Assembly: GCA_011959925.1 (NCBI GenBank)
Contig: BLMD01000099.1
Span: 1 to 32,082, forward strand
DNA from: Lachnospiraceae bacterium
GTDB taxonomy: Bacteria > Bacillota > Clostridia > Lachnospirales > Lachnospiraceae
DNA: 32,082 bases
Direction of reading: 5' to 3'
The position numbers and the translations under genes are program-made. Shown piece by piece: positions 14,499 to 23,215 of the stretch (positions are counted from its first letter, which is position 1; every line of letters begins with the position of its first letter). The notes under the pieces are model-generated. The model saw nothing but the letters and a program-made list of their open reading frames with translations. It searched no databases and was not told the DNA's origin.

Positions 14499-16661
14499 TT
14501 ATGATTTTTTATAATCTACCCAGCGCATTTCCATCGGCGCCAGTTCCAGCTTTCCGACCAGTTCTCCGTTTACATATAAATCCGTATCTCTTGCTTCTTC
14601 CGCATTATTGATCACTGCGATCTTTCCGGTCTTTTCAAATACGGCAAGTTCCGTATCCATATTGCTGACATAGAACTTCTTCATTTCCGCTTCTTCTCCC
14701 GCCGCATAGTAGATGGCGCGAAGCAGAATCCTGCAGTTCTGCGGGGAATACGGAAGTCCTGCAAAATAAACGCTGTGTCCCTTTCCATACGTATTGACTA
14801 CCAGCTGGCTGTATTCGCCGTCTTTGGAAAGGATCTGATAATTCTCGCCCTGTGCATAAATACGGCTCATGCCCTCGCCGAAATCAATCTCTCCTTCGAT
14901 ATCCTCCAGAATAAAATGATCCGGATTTAACTCATTATACTTGTCCGTACTCAGGGAATACGTCATTTCACGGTCAACGCCCAATACGTCGCTTAACTGG
15001 AAATAACGTCCCTGGAACTGATATGCCGTCGGCTCTCCGACACCGATAAACCCGCCCCCGTTATCTACAAACGCACGGATTGCGGTTACGATTTCCTCGT
15101 CGATCCAATTCGCATCCCCGCTGAACGCCGTATATGCGTCGCCGAAATTGAGAATTACTTTAATGTCTTCGGAAATTCCGTTTTTAATATCGTCAAATCC
15201 GATAAACTCCACATCGAACGGCATTCCGCTTAAACACTCCAGTACGCCGGTATAGGAATAAATTTCTCTGTGCCAGATGGAATGATGTACCTGGTTGGAC
15301 ATCCATCCGCGCAGCGGTCCCCAGCAGCTTAACACAGCCACTTTAAACGGAGCCGTATATGCGCTTACCCCCTGCATGTTTTCATGAATCAGGCGGAATT
15401 CGTTTACGACAAATTGAATTGCGTCGATAAAACCGTCCCACTCGGCTGCCAGTTTTAAATATCCGCCGTATCCGATGCGATCCAGCGGAGAACGGAGGAT
15501 CGCACGCCTTACTTTTAACCAGTTCACCTGCGCCTCTTTGATCGGATCTCCCCCTTCGCAGAATACATCCGGGAAGAAATACGGCAGCAGGCGCCCTTCC
15601 GTATAGGTTACGCCTTTGATATCGGAAACCATACGCATCGTCACGCCGTCACCTACGGATCCTACAACGGCATCCAGTCCGATATTCGCAAAATATTTGC
15701 CGAACGGCTCCGTTCCGATCCAATGGTCTCCGACAAACATCATCGCTTCTTTTCCGTAGGAATGCACGATATCTACAATTTCTTTGGCAAGTTTGCTGAC
15801 TTCTATCTGCTGAAATTCAATGTAATCCAGAAATTCTTTGCTGGGCGCACGGAAAATAGAATTGTGATATCCCTGGTCTACGATAAATTCCGGACGGAAT
15901 TTATAACCTGCCCATTTTTCAAACTGTTCCAGAATATAAGGACTGACGCTTGCGCTGTATCCGAACCAATCCACGTATTTTTCACGCTTTTTATCGTCAA
16001 ATGTCAGCGTAAACTGGTGGAAAAACGTTGTGAAACGCACAACATTGATGTCCGGATTCTCTTCACACCAGCGTTTCAGTTTCTCTTTGACATGCTGCTG
16101 CGTCTTGGGCAGGCGTACGTCAAATGTAATCTGATGCGGCGCGTCTTTCCAGTCGTTCGTAATAAAATTGAACATATGCACCGGATCCCAGATTAAAAAT
16201 GCCAGAAAACTTACTGTATATTCATGGTACGGAATCGTCATAATTTCTACTTCGCCGGCCGCTTCGTCATAGTCCCACCGGTCTGTCGGCACTACTTCTC
16301 CCGTTGTACGGTCGATGACCTCCCACCAGCGTTTCGGATCATGTATCGTATTGACTTTTAACTGTTCTCTATGAAAACCTCTCATCAGCTCGATCCGCAG
16401 CGTCTTTCCTCTTGCGGTTACACGGTCGCTGATCAGATATTCCTGCTGCACTTCGTCCGGATTCGCTTCTGCCCACTCATTATCCTTTCTTGTCGTATAA
16501 TAGGTGGCATACTTTTTCGCATCCTGGGAAAGCAAGGCATCCGGAAATGTCGTTCCGTCGCAGTCCCGCAATGCATCTGCACCCAGCAGCTCTTTCAACC
16601 GTATTGTCTCCTCCACCATATCTACGTCGGTTGGGAGTGTCAATCTTCCCTTTTGTTCCAT
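14499..16661 (-). CDS. GH112 beta-galactoside phosphorylase (GLNBP/GalRhaP type)
   Basis: This 720-residue protein is full length for GH112. The family phosphorolyses galactosyl-beta-1,3-N-acetylhexosamine (lacto-N-biose I or galacto-N-biose from milk glycans or mucin), or galactosyl-beta-1,4-rhamnose, giving galactose 1-phosphate. Residues 1-about 430 form the catalytic barrel; GDHWIGTEPFGKYF at 311-324 contains Asp312, equivalent to the catalytic Asp313 of the Bifidobacterium enzyme. The later part is the glutamine-amidotransferase-like trimer domain (VGEPTAYQFQGRYFQLSDVLG) and C-terminal beta domain. No signal peptide, so it is cytoplasmic. AGGAGG precedes the ATG at 16659-16661; an earlier in-frame ATG lacks a site. 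It has its own promoter and terminator. No sugar transporter, nahK, galT or galE lies beside it, so the acceptor sugar cannot be told from context. Confidence 0.92.
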   Translation of the reverse strand: MEQKGRLTLPTDVDMVEETIRLKELLGADALRDCDGTTFPDALLSQDAKKYATYYTTRKDNEWAEANPDEVQQEYLISDRVTARGKTLRIELMRGFHREQLKVNTIHDPKRWWEVIDRTTGEVVPTDRWDYDEAAGEVEIMTIPYHEYTVSFLAFLIWDPVHMFNFITNDWKDAPHQITFDVRLPKTQQHVKEKLKRWCEENPDINVVRFTTFFHQFTLTFDDKKREKYVDWFGYSASVSPYILEQFEKWAGYKFRPEFIVDQGYHNSIFRAPSKEFLDYIEFQQIEVSKLAKEIVDIVHSYGKEAMMFVGDHWIGTEPFGKYFANIGLDAVVGSVGDGVTMRMVSDIKGVTYTEGRLLPYFFPDVFCEGGDPIKEAQVNWLKVRRAILRSPLDRIGYGGYLKLAAEWDGFIDAIQFVVNEFRLIHENMQGVSAYTAPFKVAVLSCWGPLRGWMSNQVHHSIWHREIYSYTGVLECLSGMPFDVEFIGFDDIKNGISEDIKVILNFGDAYTAFSGDANWIDEEIVTAIRAFVDNGGGFIGVGEPTAYQFQGRYFQLSDVLGVDREMTYSLSTDKYNELNPDHFILEDIEGEIDFGEGMSRIYAQGENYQILSKDGEYSQLVVNTYGKGHSVYFAGLPYSPQNCRILLRAIYYAAGEEAEMKKFYVSNMDTELAVFEKTGKIAVINNAEEARDTDLYVNGELVGKLELAPMEMRWVDYKKS

Positions 16662-16707
16662 AATTTCCTCCTGTTTCTTAAAAATTCCATGCGTAATACA
16701 TGCCTTT

Positions 16708-16736
16708 AGTATATCCGTCCGACAGGCCGAATGCAA
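16708..16736 (-). promoter_or_regulatory. Sigma-A promoter of GH112 gene
   Basis: On the minus strand TTGCAT (16731-16736) and TATACT (16708-16713) are separated by 17 bases, about 45 bases upstream of the start codon. There is no terminator between this and the upstream transferase gene, so the phosphorylase may also receive readthrough. Confidence 0.7.
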
Positions 16737-16755
16737 GACTTTTTTCTGCCATAAT

Positions 16756-17427
16756 CTAGCGTTCTTCTTTTGCGGCGATTTCGTTTTGGTTCTTATAGAT
16801 GGAATCGGCGGGAATCACGCCGCGGACCATAGACAGCGGATAAATATTCGTATGCCTGCCGACTACGGTTCCGGGATTTAATACGGAATTGCAGCCGACT
16901 TCCACATAATCTCCCAGCATTGCGCCGAATTTTTTCAGTCCTGTTTCTGCTTTCTTCCCATTCCCTTTTACCACAACGAGCGTTTTATCCGATTTTACAT
17001 TGGAAGTAATCGAGCCTGCGCCCATATGGGATTTATAACCCAAAACAGAATCTCCCACATAATTATAATGGGGAACCTGAACCGAATTAAAAAGAATGAC
17101 ATTTTTTAATTCGGTAGAGTTTCCTACTACGCATTTTTTGCCTACCACCGCGCTTCCGCGGATAAATGCACAATGACGGATTTCGGCTTCCTCGTCAATG
17201 ATCAGCGGTCCGTTTAAACAGGCGCTTTCTGCCACTTTGGCGCTTTTTGCCACCCAGACGTCTTCTCCCCGTTTCTCGTATACCTCAGGATCTAAGGAAG
17301 GCCCCGCTTTACGGATAAAATCGCTGATTTCGCTTAACGCTTCCCATGGATATTCCACGCGCTCCAATAATTCGGCGGCAATCGTTTCCTCTAACTGATA
17401 CAAATTTCTCACTCTGCACTGTTCCAT
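16756..17427 (-). CDS. Left-handed beta-helix (hexapeptide) transferase-like protein
   Basis: This 223-residue protein has hexapeptide-repeat character from about residue 50 onward: VWVAKSAKVAESACLNGPLIIDEEA, IRGSAVVGKKCVVGNSTELKN, VGDSVLGYKSHMGAGSITSN and VEVGCNSVLNPGTVVGRHTNIYP. This is the GlmU C-terminal or UDP-GlcNAc pyrophosphorylase-like arrangement without a nucleotidyltransferase domain. Related proteins are often labelled UDP-N-acetylglucosamine pyrophosphorylase, but only a left-handed beta-helix is visible, so the substrate is open. The ATG at 17425-17427 has AAGGAG eight bases upstream; a GTG two codons earlier is too close to it. It follows topB by 32 bases and may link to cell-envelope sugar supply. 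Confidence 0.75.
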   Translation of the reverse strand: MEQCRVRNLYQLEETIAAELLERVEYPWEALSEISDFIRKAGPSLDPEVYEKRGEDVWVAKSAKVAESACLNGPLIIDEEAEIRHCAFIRGSAVVGKKCVVGNSTELKNVILFNSVQVPHYNYVGDSVLGYKSHMGAGSITSNVKSDKTLVVVKGNGKKAETGLKKFGAMLGDYVEVGCNSVLNPGTVVGRHTNIYPLSMVRGVIPADSIYKNQNEIAAKEER

Positions 17428-17459
17428 GATCACTTCTCCTTTTTACCACATATTGAATT

Positions 17460-19454
17460 CTATGAACGTTTCTCGTTTTTATAATATCCGGACGCCTTGT
17501 CAAAATATTCCTGCAGAAGATACCGGTTATTCAGATTTAACACCCCGTTCGTCCGGCTTTGGATAAATTTCGTCAGTTTTTCCATATACTCTTCTTCCGT
17601 AATGCTTCCTTCTGCCACATACGTAAGACCTTTTTCCCAACTCGCGGTAAGCTCCGGATTCAACAGCGACTTGATCGACATAAAAACAACGTCGTAAATC
17701 ATTTCTCCCATTAACGTAGGCGTAATGACCTGTGTCTTTTTATTCAGCGCCAGATATTTGTTTCCAACCAGTTTTTTTAATATCTCTGCCCGCGTCGCGC
17801 TTGTGCCGATTCCGCTGCCTTTGATCTGAGACCGCAGCTCTTCATCCTCGATCAGCTGCCCCGCGTTTTCCATTGCAAGAATCATGGAACCGGAATTATA
17901 CCGCTTGGGCGGAGATGTTTCGCCCTCTTTGATCTCATAACCTTCCAGCGGAAGCAAATCGTTCTTTTTTAACGTCAGAATATGTTCCAAAAGCTCTTTA
18001 TCGCAGGTCTCTTTGTCTTTTCCCGGCTCTTTCTTCTTCTGAAACGAATACTGCATGATTTTTAAGTATCCCTCTTCCGCAAGCACTTTAAACGCGGCAA
18101 AAAACTGTTCTTTTTCTGCCGCCATGGCTGTAAGGCTGATTTTACGGTAAACCGCCGGCGGATAGAACACGGCAAGAAACCGCCGTACAATCGCTTCATA
18201 GACGTTGACGGCGCGGGGATTGAGCGCTTTTAACGCGCCTATCCCCTGTCCGGTCGGAATGATGGCATAATGATCGGTAATCTGCTTATCGTTCACGTAG
18301 CGCGTCTTCGCAATGTTTTTATATGCGCCGTTTTCTAAAATTTCTTCCGCAAACAAACGCATACCCGGAATATTTTTTAATCCCTCTATATTTTTTGAAA
18401 TTTCCTTTGCAACCGCAGTAGAGAGCACTCTTGCGTCCGTACGCGGATAGGTGACAAGTTTTTTTTCATACAGCTCCTGTACGACGGCAAGCGTTTCATC
18501 CGGACTGATTTTAAAAAATTTGGAACAGTCATTCTGCAGTTCCGCAAGATTATATAACAGCGGCGCATGTTTCGTCTCTTTCTTCTTTTCCACTTTTTCT
18601 GTCAAAAGCGGCTGTCCGGACAGGAAATCAATCAGCTCTTTCGCTGTTTCTTCTTTTAAAAATCCGTTTTCTTTATAAAGTTCTTTGGACTGGAAATAAC
18701 GAGATTTGGGATTAACTCTCCATTCGGCGCCGATCATTTTTTGATGAAACCTGATATTTGCGATAACACGATAAAAGGGCGTTTTTACAAAATTCCGGAT
18801 TTCCCGTTCCCTTCGCACGACCATACCGAGAACACAGGTCATCACGCGCCCGACAGAAATGACCGTATATTTTTCATGCAGATAATCTGCAATTGCATCT
18901 CCGTATTTTAATGTTAAGAGCCTGGAAAAATTGATACCCATCAGATAATCTTCTTTTGCCCTAAGATATGCGCTTTTTGCGATGTTGTCATATTCCGAGA
19001 GATCTTTGGCCTCCCGGATGCCGCGCAGGATTTCTTCTTCTGTCTGCGAATCGATCCAGACGCGTTTTCTCTGCTTCCCCTCTACGCCCGCCATCTGTTC
19101 CACCAGGCGGTAGATATATTCTCCCTCCCGTCCAGAGTCTGTACAGACGTAAATCGTATCGATGTCTTTCCTGTTTAACAGTTCTTTTACAATCTGAAAC
19201 TGGTTTGCAGCCGTCCCGATGATTTCATATTTGAACTGTGCGGGAATAAACGGCAGCGTCGATAAACTCCATCTTTTGTACTTGATATCATACGCATCCG
19301 GGTAGCTCATTGTCACAAGGTGTCCCACACACCAGGTAACTACCGCCTGCTCCCCTTCTTTGTATCCGTTATAGCTTCTCATATCCATGTGCAGCGCTTT
19401 CGCAAACTCCCGTGCAACGCTTGGTTTTTCTGCTATAAACAATGCTTTTGCCAT
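17460..19454 (-). CDS. topB: DNA topoisomerase III (type IA)
   Basis: This 664-residue enzyme relaxes and decatenates DNA by single-strand passage. The N-terminal Toprim domain has ALFIAEKPSVAREFA (4-18) and CTDSGREGEYIYR (104-116), the acidic metal-binding motif of TopB. The catalytic Tyr is at 336 in KKLVTYPRTDARVLS. The helical core continues with KGSGIGTSATRAEILKKL near 550. There is no C-terminal zinc-ribbon domain, normal for the shorter Firmicute TopB. The start at 19452-19454 has GAGG upstream. It lies 17 bases after the AAA ATPase gene and is probably co-transcribed with it. TopB copies also occur on conjugative elements, but nothing else here suggests transfer. Confidence 0.95.
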   Translation of the reverse strand: MAKALFIAEKPSVAREFAKALHMDMRSYNGYKEGEQAVVTWCVGHLVTMSYPDAYDIKYKRWSLSTLPFIPAQFKYEIIGTAANQFQIVKELLNRKDIDTIYVCTDSGREGEYIYRLVEQMAGVEGKQRKRVWIDSQTEEEILRGIREAKDLSEYDNIAKSAYLRAKEDYLMGINFSRLLTLKYGDAIADYLHEKYTVISVGRVMTCVLGMVVRREREIRNFVKTPFYRVIANIRFHQKMIGAEWRVNPKSRYFQSKELYKENGFLKEETAKELIDFLSGQPLLTEKVEKKKETKHAPLLYNLAELQNDCSKFFKISPDETLAVVQELYEKKLVTYPRTDARVLSTAVAKEISKNIEGLKNIPGMRLFAEEILENGAYKNIAKTRYVNDKQITDHYAIIPTGQGIGALKALNPRAVNVYEAIVRRFLAVFYPPAVYRKISLTAMAAEKEQFFAAFKVLAEEGYLKIMQYSFQKKKEPGKDKETCDKELLEHILTLKKNDLLPLEGYEIKEGETSPPKRYNSGSMILAMENAGQLIEDEELRSQIKGSGIGTSATRAEILKKLVGNKYLALNKKTQVITPTLMGEMIYDVVFMSIKSLLNPELTASWEKGLTYVAEGSITEEEYMEKLTKFIQSRTNGVLNLNNRYLLQEYFDKASGYYKNEKRS

Positions 19455-19471
19455 AAATAAATATCCTCTGT

Positions 19472-20833
19472 CTATAAATCTGCCAAATCGATCAGCGTAA
19501 TCCGGTCATCTTTTTTGGCCAATTCTTTCAGTTTGTCGTCAAATGAACTGCCGGAAAATAAAAAATAATGCTTTGCCCCAATGCGCGCTTTTTTCATCAG
19601 TTCTTCCAACTCATCCAAATGCGGCCGTGTCAGCCCCTCTTGTGACCACCGGCAGATTCCCACGATATTTTCACGCACGGAATTTTGCGCGATAATGTCG
19701 ATATTTCCCTGTTTTCCGATCCAGGTTCCCAGTTTATGAATTTGAATCGGAAGTTTCTTCGCCCGATTCATCAGTTTGATATATTCCATACATACCTGCC
19801 GAAAATAATATTCCAGATACGAATCCAGTGCCCCGGCAATATGCATCTCATAGAACGTTTCCGGCGTATACAGGTACAAATCCGACAGATTTGGAAATAC
19901 AAAACGAAACCAGAAATGCAGCAGCGTATTTTTAATCTGGTAAATACCTTTCTGCGCATTCTCCCAGCCCCCGGTTTCAAAAGAGACAACCTTTTCCACA
20001 ACTTCAAATTCCATCAAATGTTTCAGGTAAACGCTGACCTTGGCCCTGGAATATCCCGTATATTTATGCAGTTCATTTAGCTTCTGGCATCCGCCCGCCA
20101 TCGCCGTCAATATGGTATTATACACAGACAGCTCGCGAAGCTCCGTCCGAAGATAATGCTCCGCTTCTAAAAACAGACCGGAATTCGGAGAAAGAATATT
20201 GCCGCAGATATTTTCTTTGAGGGATTTTTTGCCGTCCCACTCCTTTAAATACGCCGGAATCCCGCCGATTACCCCAAAAATTTCAATGCAGTCGCGCACG
20301 GAATTTTCCGGAAAAGAGCGCACGATATCAATAAACGTCATTTCCTGGATTTTATGTATGACGTCGATTTCATAGAACGCTTTTCCTAAAACCGCCGTCA
20401 TTTTATGCTCTACAAACACCAGAGAGGAACTGCAGAGCAGGATCATAACCGAACCGTCTTCGGATTTATTTCGCTTCAGCCTCAGTATATTTTCCAGAAA
20501 CACCGAATTTTTCTTCATCAGATGTTCAAATTCATCCAATACCACAACCAATTTGCTTTGGCCGCTGCTCTTCATCTTTTCAAAATAAATGCGGTAATCC
20601 TTTTCTTCCGAATCCAGATGAAATTGTTTTTCTACTTTTTTCGCAAACCGCATTTCCTGTTCTTCATCGGACACTTCGCATGCCCGGTAATAGAAAAATT
20701 CTTTCCCCTTAAGGAAATTACGGATGTACAATTCTTTTCCGCAGCCTTCCCTTCCGTAAAAAACCACAAGCTGATTTCCTGACTGTTTATAAGTGTTATT
20801 CAGCTCTTTTAATGCCGCTGTTTTTTGTATCAT
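19472..20833 (-). CDS. AAA-type ATPase (archaeal-ATPase/DUF234-like) with altered P-loop
   Basis: This 453-residue protein resembles the STAND-like ATPases of the PF01637 plus DUF234 group. The P-loop is at 27-34 (GREGCGKE): the glycines and Lys33 are present but the usual Ser/Thr after the lysine is Glu. Walker B is KLVVVLDEFEHLM (94-106). A winged-helix-like segment follows (LNELHKYTGYSRAKVSVYLKHLMEFEVVEKV). The C-terminal nuclease-fold part has GTWIGKQGNIDIIAQNS and VGICRWSQEG, with the D-x-D/WS pattern of DUF234. The function is unknown; such proteins are sometimes linked to DNA processing or defence. GGAGG precedes the ATG at 20831-20833. It lies directly before topB. Confidence 0.8.
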   Translation of the reverse strand: MIQKTAALKELNNTYKQSGNQLVVFYGREGCGKELYIRNFLKGKEFFYYRACEVSDEEQEMRFAKKVEKQFHLDSEEKDYRIYFEKMKSSGQSKLVVVLDEFEHLMKKNSVFLENILRLKRNKSEDGSVMILLCSSSLVFVEHKMTAVLGKAFYEIDVIHKIQEMTFIDIVRSFPENSVRDCIEIFGVIGGIPAYLKEWDGKKSLKENICGNILSPNSGLFLEAEHYLRTELRELSVYNTILTAMAGGCQKLNELHKYTGYSRAKVSVYLKHLMEFEVVEKVVSFETGGWENAQKGIYQIKNTLLHFWFRFVFPNLSDLYLYTPETFYEMHIAGALDSYLEYYFRQVCMEYIKLMNRAKKLPIQIHKLGTWIGKQGNIDIIAQNSVRENIVGICRWSQEGLTRPHLDELEELMKKARIGAKHYFLFSGSSFDDKLKELAKKDDRITLIDLADL

Positions 20834-20899
20834 GCCTACCTCCGTTGGCGCAATGGAAACGCCGTATTGTTAAAGCTGAAAACAAAGCCTGCCAGCTTT

Positions 20900-22534
20900 T
20901 TAACCCATATTCTGCCGCGCCACCAAATGTTCCGCACCGTATTTTTTCCGAAGCGCAGGTTTTTCAATCTTTCCGGTGGCATTTCTCGGAACTTCCGCAA
21001 AAATAATCTTCTTGGGACGTTTGTACCTCGGCAGTTTTTTGCAGAACTCGTCGATCTCTTCTTCGGTACACTCCATTCCGCCTTTTACGGAAATGATCGC
21101 GCCGGTAATTTCTCCCAGCCTCTCGTCCGGCAGCCCGATCACTGCCACATCCTGTACTTTTTCGTATGCGCTTAAGAAATTCTCAATCTGAACCGGATAA
21201 ATATTTTCACCGCCGCTGACAATCACGTCTTTTTTGCGGTCTACCAGAAAATAAAATCCGTCTTCATCCATCTTTGCCATATCTCCCGTGTACAGCCAGC
21301 CGTCTTTTATCGTCTCTGCCGTAGCCTGCGGATCGTTGTAATAACACGTCATCACACCGGGTCCTTTCACGCAGAGTTCTCCGACGTCTCCCTGCGGCAG
21401 CTCGTTTCCGTTTTCGTCTACGATTTTACACTTCCAACGCCAGCCGGGAACGCCGATCGCACCTACCTTATGGATATTTTCGATCCCCAGGTGTACGCAG
21501 CCGGGTCCTGTCGATTCCGACAAACCGTAATTCGTATCATATAAATGATTCGGAAAATATTCTTTCCAGTGTTTGATCAGTGACGGAGGAACGGGCTGCG
21601 CACCGATATGCATCAGTCTCCACTGATCCAGTTTATAATCCGAAAGCTTCAGGTCTCCCTGATCCAGCGCAACAAGAATATCCTGCGCCCACGGAACCAA
21701 AAGCCAGACAATCGTACATTGTTCTTTTGAAACGGCATCCAAAATAATTTCCGGCGTCGTCCCTTTTAATAAGACGGCTCTGCTGCCTGCGCATAAGCTC
21801 CCCATCCAGTGAAATTTTGCGCCTGTATGGTAAAGGGGCGGAATGCACAAAAACACGTCGTTCCGGTCTGTCAGATGATGCCTCTGCTCCATCTGCGCTG
21901 CCTGCAGAAGACTTTCATGGTTATGTAAAATCGCTTTTGGAAATCCCGTCGTTCCGGACGAAAAATAAATAGCGGCATCGTCTTCATCCTCTAAACGTAC
22001 CAGCGGCGCCTGGCTGGAACAGTCCGCTACCAGCTCCGGATAGCTTTCTGCAAACGTCGGACACCCGTCGCCGACATAGATCAGCAAACGTCCCTTGCCA
22101 AGCTCTTCTTCTATAGATTCTATCCTTCCGATAAATTCCGGTCCGAAAAAGAGAACATGCACCTGTGCCAGATCTGCGCAGTATTTGATCTCATCCGCAG
22201 AAAAACGGAAATTAAACGGGACGGCAATCGCCCCCGTTTTTAAAATCCCGAAATAAATCGGAAGCCATTCCAAGCAGTTGAACATCAAAATCGCCACGCG
22301 GTCTCCTTTTTGGATTCCGCGGCCAAGCAGCATATTTGCCACGCGATTGGCTTTTTCGTCAAAAATACTCCAGGTAATCTCCCTGCGGTACGGAACCGCC
22401 GAAGTCTGCTGCACCAGGTCGTATTCCTTCCAGGTTGTTTTTCTCGTGTCTTTTACCAGCGGATTTAACTCCACCAGCGCGACCTCGTCACTGTATAATT
22501 TGTGGTTCCTCTCCAGTAAATCTGTTACAGGCAT
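20900..22534 (-). CDS. Acyl-CoA synthetase (AMP-forming, class I adenylate-forming enzyme)
   Basis: This 544-residue enzyme activates a carboxylic acid with ATP to an acyl-adenylate and then to an acyl-CoA. The phosphate-binding loop is YFSSGTTGFPKA at 190-201, A5 is TNYGLSESTGPG near 334-345, and the hinge region is YTGDMAKMDEDGFYFLVDRKKDVIVSGGENIYP. The C-terminal catalytic Lys is in NATGKIEKPALRKK near 522. The start at 22532-22534 (MPVTDLLERNHKLYS) has AAAGGAG upstream; the frame extends 65 codons further back through the leader, without a ribosome site. Substrate cannot be fixed: it looks like the medium/long-chain or carnitine-type ligases of Clostridia. Downstream it is followed 66 bases later by the ATPase gene, with only a weak AAAGCTG/CAGCTTT hairpin between. 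Two dyads upstream may control it. Confidence 0.9.
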   Translation of the reverse strand: MPVTDLLERNHKLYSDEVALVELNPLVKDTRKTTWKEYDLVQQTSAVPYRREITWSIFDEKANRVANMLLGRGIQKGDRVAILMFNCLEWLPIYFGILKTGAIAVPFNFRFSADEIKYCADLAQVHVLFFGPEFIGRIESIEEELGKGRLLIYVGDGCPTFAESYPELVADCSSQAPLVRLEDEDDAAIYFSSGTTGFPKAILHNHESLLQAAQMEQRHHLTDRNDVFLCIPPLYHTGAKFHWMGSLCAGSRAVLLKGTTPEIILDAVSKEQCTIVWLLVPWAQDILVALDQGDLKLSDYKLDQWRLMHIGAQPVPPSLIKHWKEYFPNHLYDTNYGLSESTGPGCVHLGIENIHKVGAIGVPGWRWKCKIVDENGNELPQGDVGELCVKGPGVMTCYYNDPQATAETIKDGWLYTGDMAKMDEDGFYFLVDRKKDVIVSGGENIYPVQIENFLSAYEKVQDVAVIGLPDERLGEITGAIISVKGGMECTEEEIDEFCKKLPRYKRPKKIIFAEVPRNATGKIEKPALRKKYGAEHLVARQNMG

Positions 22535-22601
22535 ACTTTTAATTCTCCTTTTCCTTATTTTTGTCATACGATAACATAGAAAATCCCGCAGGATTAATCT
22601 G

Positions 22602-22615
22602 TTGCCGTACGGCAA
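22602..22615. promoter_or_regulatory. Perfect 14-bp palindrome TTGCCGTACGGCAA
   Basis: TTGCCGTACGGCAA is a perfect dyad with no spacer, about 70 bases upstream of the acyl-CoA synthetase start. With no loop it is more like a protein-binding site than an RNA hairpin. The regulator is unknown. Confidence 0.45.
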
Positions 22616-22718
22616 AAAGATATTCGTAATGAAACGTTTTGCACTTCTAAAGTTTAAATTTCTAAAGTAACAACGTGAAATCAATCCTCTTTTCAGTCCT
22701 GTGTTCCATTCTATCATA

Positions 22719-22732
22719 CAATTGAACAATTG
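22719..22732. promoter_or_regulatory. CAATTG-AA-CAATTG dyad overlapping likely promoter
   Basis: Two CAATTG palindromes separated by AA form a 14-bp dyad next to the possible -10 region of the acyl-CoA synthetase promoter. A GAAAGATTTCTTTC-type dyad follows directly at 22734-22747. This placement is typical of an operator for a MarR- or TetR-like repressor, but no such regulator gene is in the window. Confidence 0.45.
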
Positions 22733-22798
22733 GAAAGATTTCTTTCAAATTTCAAAACGTACGAAAAAGCAGAACGCCATAATAAAACAGCAGACATT

Positions 22799-23023
22799 TT
22801 ATGATCGAATCTGGGACAAAATATGCAAATCCTTTATCTTTGTATCCTCCGCAAACAGCCTAGACGCCCCCTGCTCTTTTCTTTGATTGTATTTGTTTAC
22901 AAGCAGTTCTGTCAGCTGCGTTAAAAGCTCCCGCAGCGTTTTGGGCTGTTGTTTCAGAACAAACGGTACGGGCGCAAGATCTTTGGCTGTTTGCTTTCCC
23001 CGTTTTCTAATCCTTTGATTCTT
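22799..23023 (-). pseudogene. Start-less remnant of a small conserved protein gene
   Basis: An open frame of about 75 codons without any usual start codon reads KQTAKDLAPVPFVLK, then TLRELLTQLTELLVNKYNQR, and stops at TAA 22799-22801. The pattern VPF..., TLRELL..., V.KYNQR resembles a group of small uncharacterised Firmicute proteins that I recall only loosely. An in-frame stop lies just upstream at 23024-23026. The next frame back (23007-23210) crosses a terminator and does not look like protein. It is probably the 3' part of a decayed gene left between two transcription units. Confidence 0.5.
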
Positions 23024-23079
23024 TTATTTTACAGGGTATCAAAAGGATTTTCAAGAATGGATTGGCTCTTCTTAGACAA

Positions 23080-23111
23080 TGAAAAATGACCGTCTCCTTA
23101 TGACGGTCACT
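23080..23111 (-). terminator. Rho-independent terminator of the pepP-polA-coaE-walJ operon
   Basis: On the minus strand GTGACCGTC pairs with GACGGTCAT around a seven-base loop and is followed by TTTTTC. It lies about 105 bases past the last gene of the operon (23216), and is the only good terminator seen between there and 32082. Confidence 0.85.
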
Positions 23112-23215
23112 TACAGAAAGCGCATATTCTAAAATCAAATTCTTACCTGCGAAATATATTCTTTTCCATCTACAATCTGCATGTTCCTTCTCCACCACTC
23201 TATCCGGCACCCTTT

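Larger units (their letters stand above)
22535..22798. other. Non-coding leader/promoter region of acyl-CoA synthetase
   Basis: This A/T-rich stretch holds no supported gene. It contains two short dyads (annotated separately) and a possible -10 element TATGAT/TAGAAT on the minus strand around 22707-22717 without a clear -35. The remnant gene ends at its right edge. The long leader suggests a regulated promoter for the acyl-CoA synthetase. Confidence 0.5.

Noticed and set aside
23007-23210. Minus-strand frame of 67 codons upstream of the gene remnant
   Set aside because: It contains the terminator hairpin at 23080-23111 and has no credible ribosome site or family resemblance.
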